Shown piece by piece: positions 5,911-5,911 of a stretch of DNA of 5,911 bases (the first letter of the stretch is position 1; each line of letters begins with the position of its first letter). The stretch is from Deltaproteobacteria bacterium (GTDB lineage: Bacteria > Desulfobacterota > Desulfobacteria > C00003060): contig DAOUWN010000153.1 in the NCBI GenBank assembly GCA_030667105.1, positions 1 through 5,911 of the forward strand, given 5' to 3'. The position numbers and the translations under genes were made by a program. Under the pieces are notes generated by a model. The model was not told where the DNA came from. It ran no database searches and saw nothing but the letters and a program-made list of their open reading frames with translations.

Positions 5911-5911
5911 G

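Overview
The window is a dense, single-orientation run of bacterial core genes, all on the minus strand, read from the right edge to the left: phoH/ybeZ (3' part only) > 7TM-HD phosphohydrolase (HDIG/PgpH family) > ybeY > pdxJ > acpS > tsaE > lysC (its 3' end runs off the left edge). The phoH-HDIG-ybeY block, followed by pdxJ, acpS, tsaE and lysC, is a gene order I associate with Desulfobacterota/Deltaproteobacteria (sulfate or metal reducers). The protein sequences look like that group, and base composition is near 50% GC by eye. This assignment is inference from synteny and sequence feel, not from a search.

Region by region. 5629-5910: C-terminal third of a PhoH-like NTPase, from its DEAQN Walker B motif to the stop. 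3222-5660: an 812-residue membrane protein with an N-terminal extracytoplasmic domain, seven membrane helices and a cytoplasmic HD phosphohydrolase domain. Its start overlaps the phoH end by 32 nt and its tail overlaps ybeY by about 100 nt. 2876-3322: ybeY rRNA endonuclease. 2780-2875: a spacer filled by a long imperfect palindrome of degenerate octamer repeats, then a strong ribosome binding site for pdxJ (2060-2779). 1942-2059: a second repeat-bearing spacer, with heptamer repeats and no visible Shine-Dalgarno, ahead of acpS (1564-1941). 1074-1550: tsaE with a TTG start. 355-1059 and 1-354: the aspartate kinase gene, interrupted by an in-frame TAG codon exactly at the border between its kinase and ACT regulatory domains.

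How the genes work together. PhoH/YbeZ, YbeY and TsaE all serve translation (rRNA maturation and tRNA t6A modification). The HD protein is probably a cyclic-dinucleotide phosphodiesterase. PdxJ makes pyridoxine phosphate, AcpS activates acyl carrier protein, and LysC starts synthesis of lysine, threonine, methionine and diaminopimelate. It is best read as a housekeeping operon with translational coupling. No mobile elements, CRISPR arrays, tRNAs or rRNAs are visible.

The item most worth a second look is lysC. The reading frame continues perfectly through the TAG, and two ATG codons with good ribosome binding sites follow at once. The second lies where aspartokinase beta subunits are known to start internally in Bacillus and Corynebacterium. 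The alternatives are a point nonsense mutation or sequence error, a naturally split kinase/ACT enzyme, or UAG recoding (none of the six other genes stops with TAG). The two spacer repeats are the second-best leads. I see no convincing new multi-gene system here.
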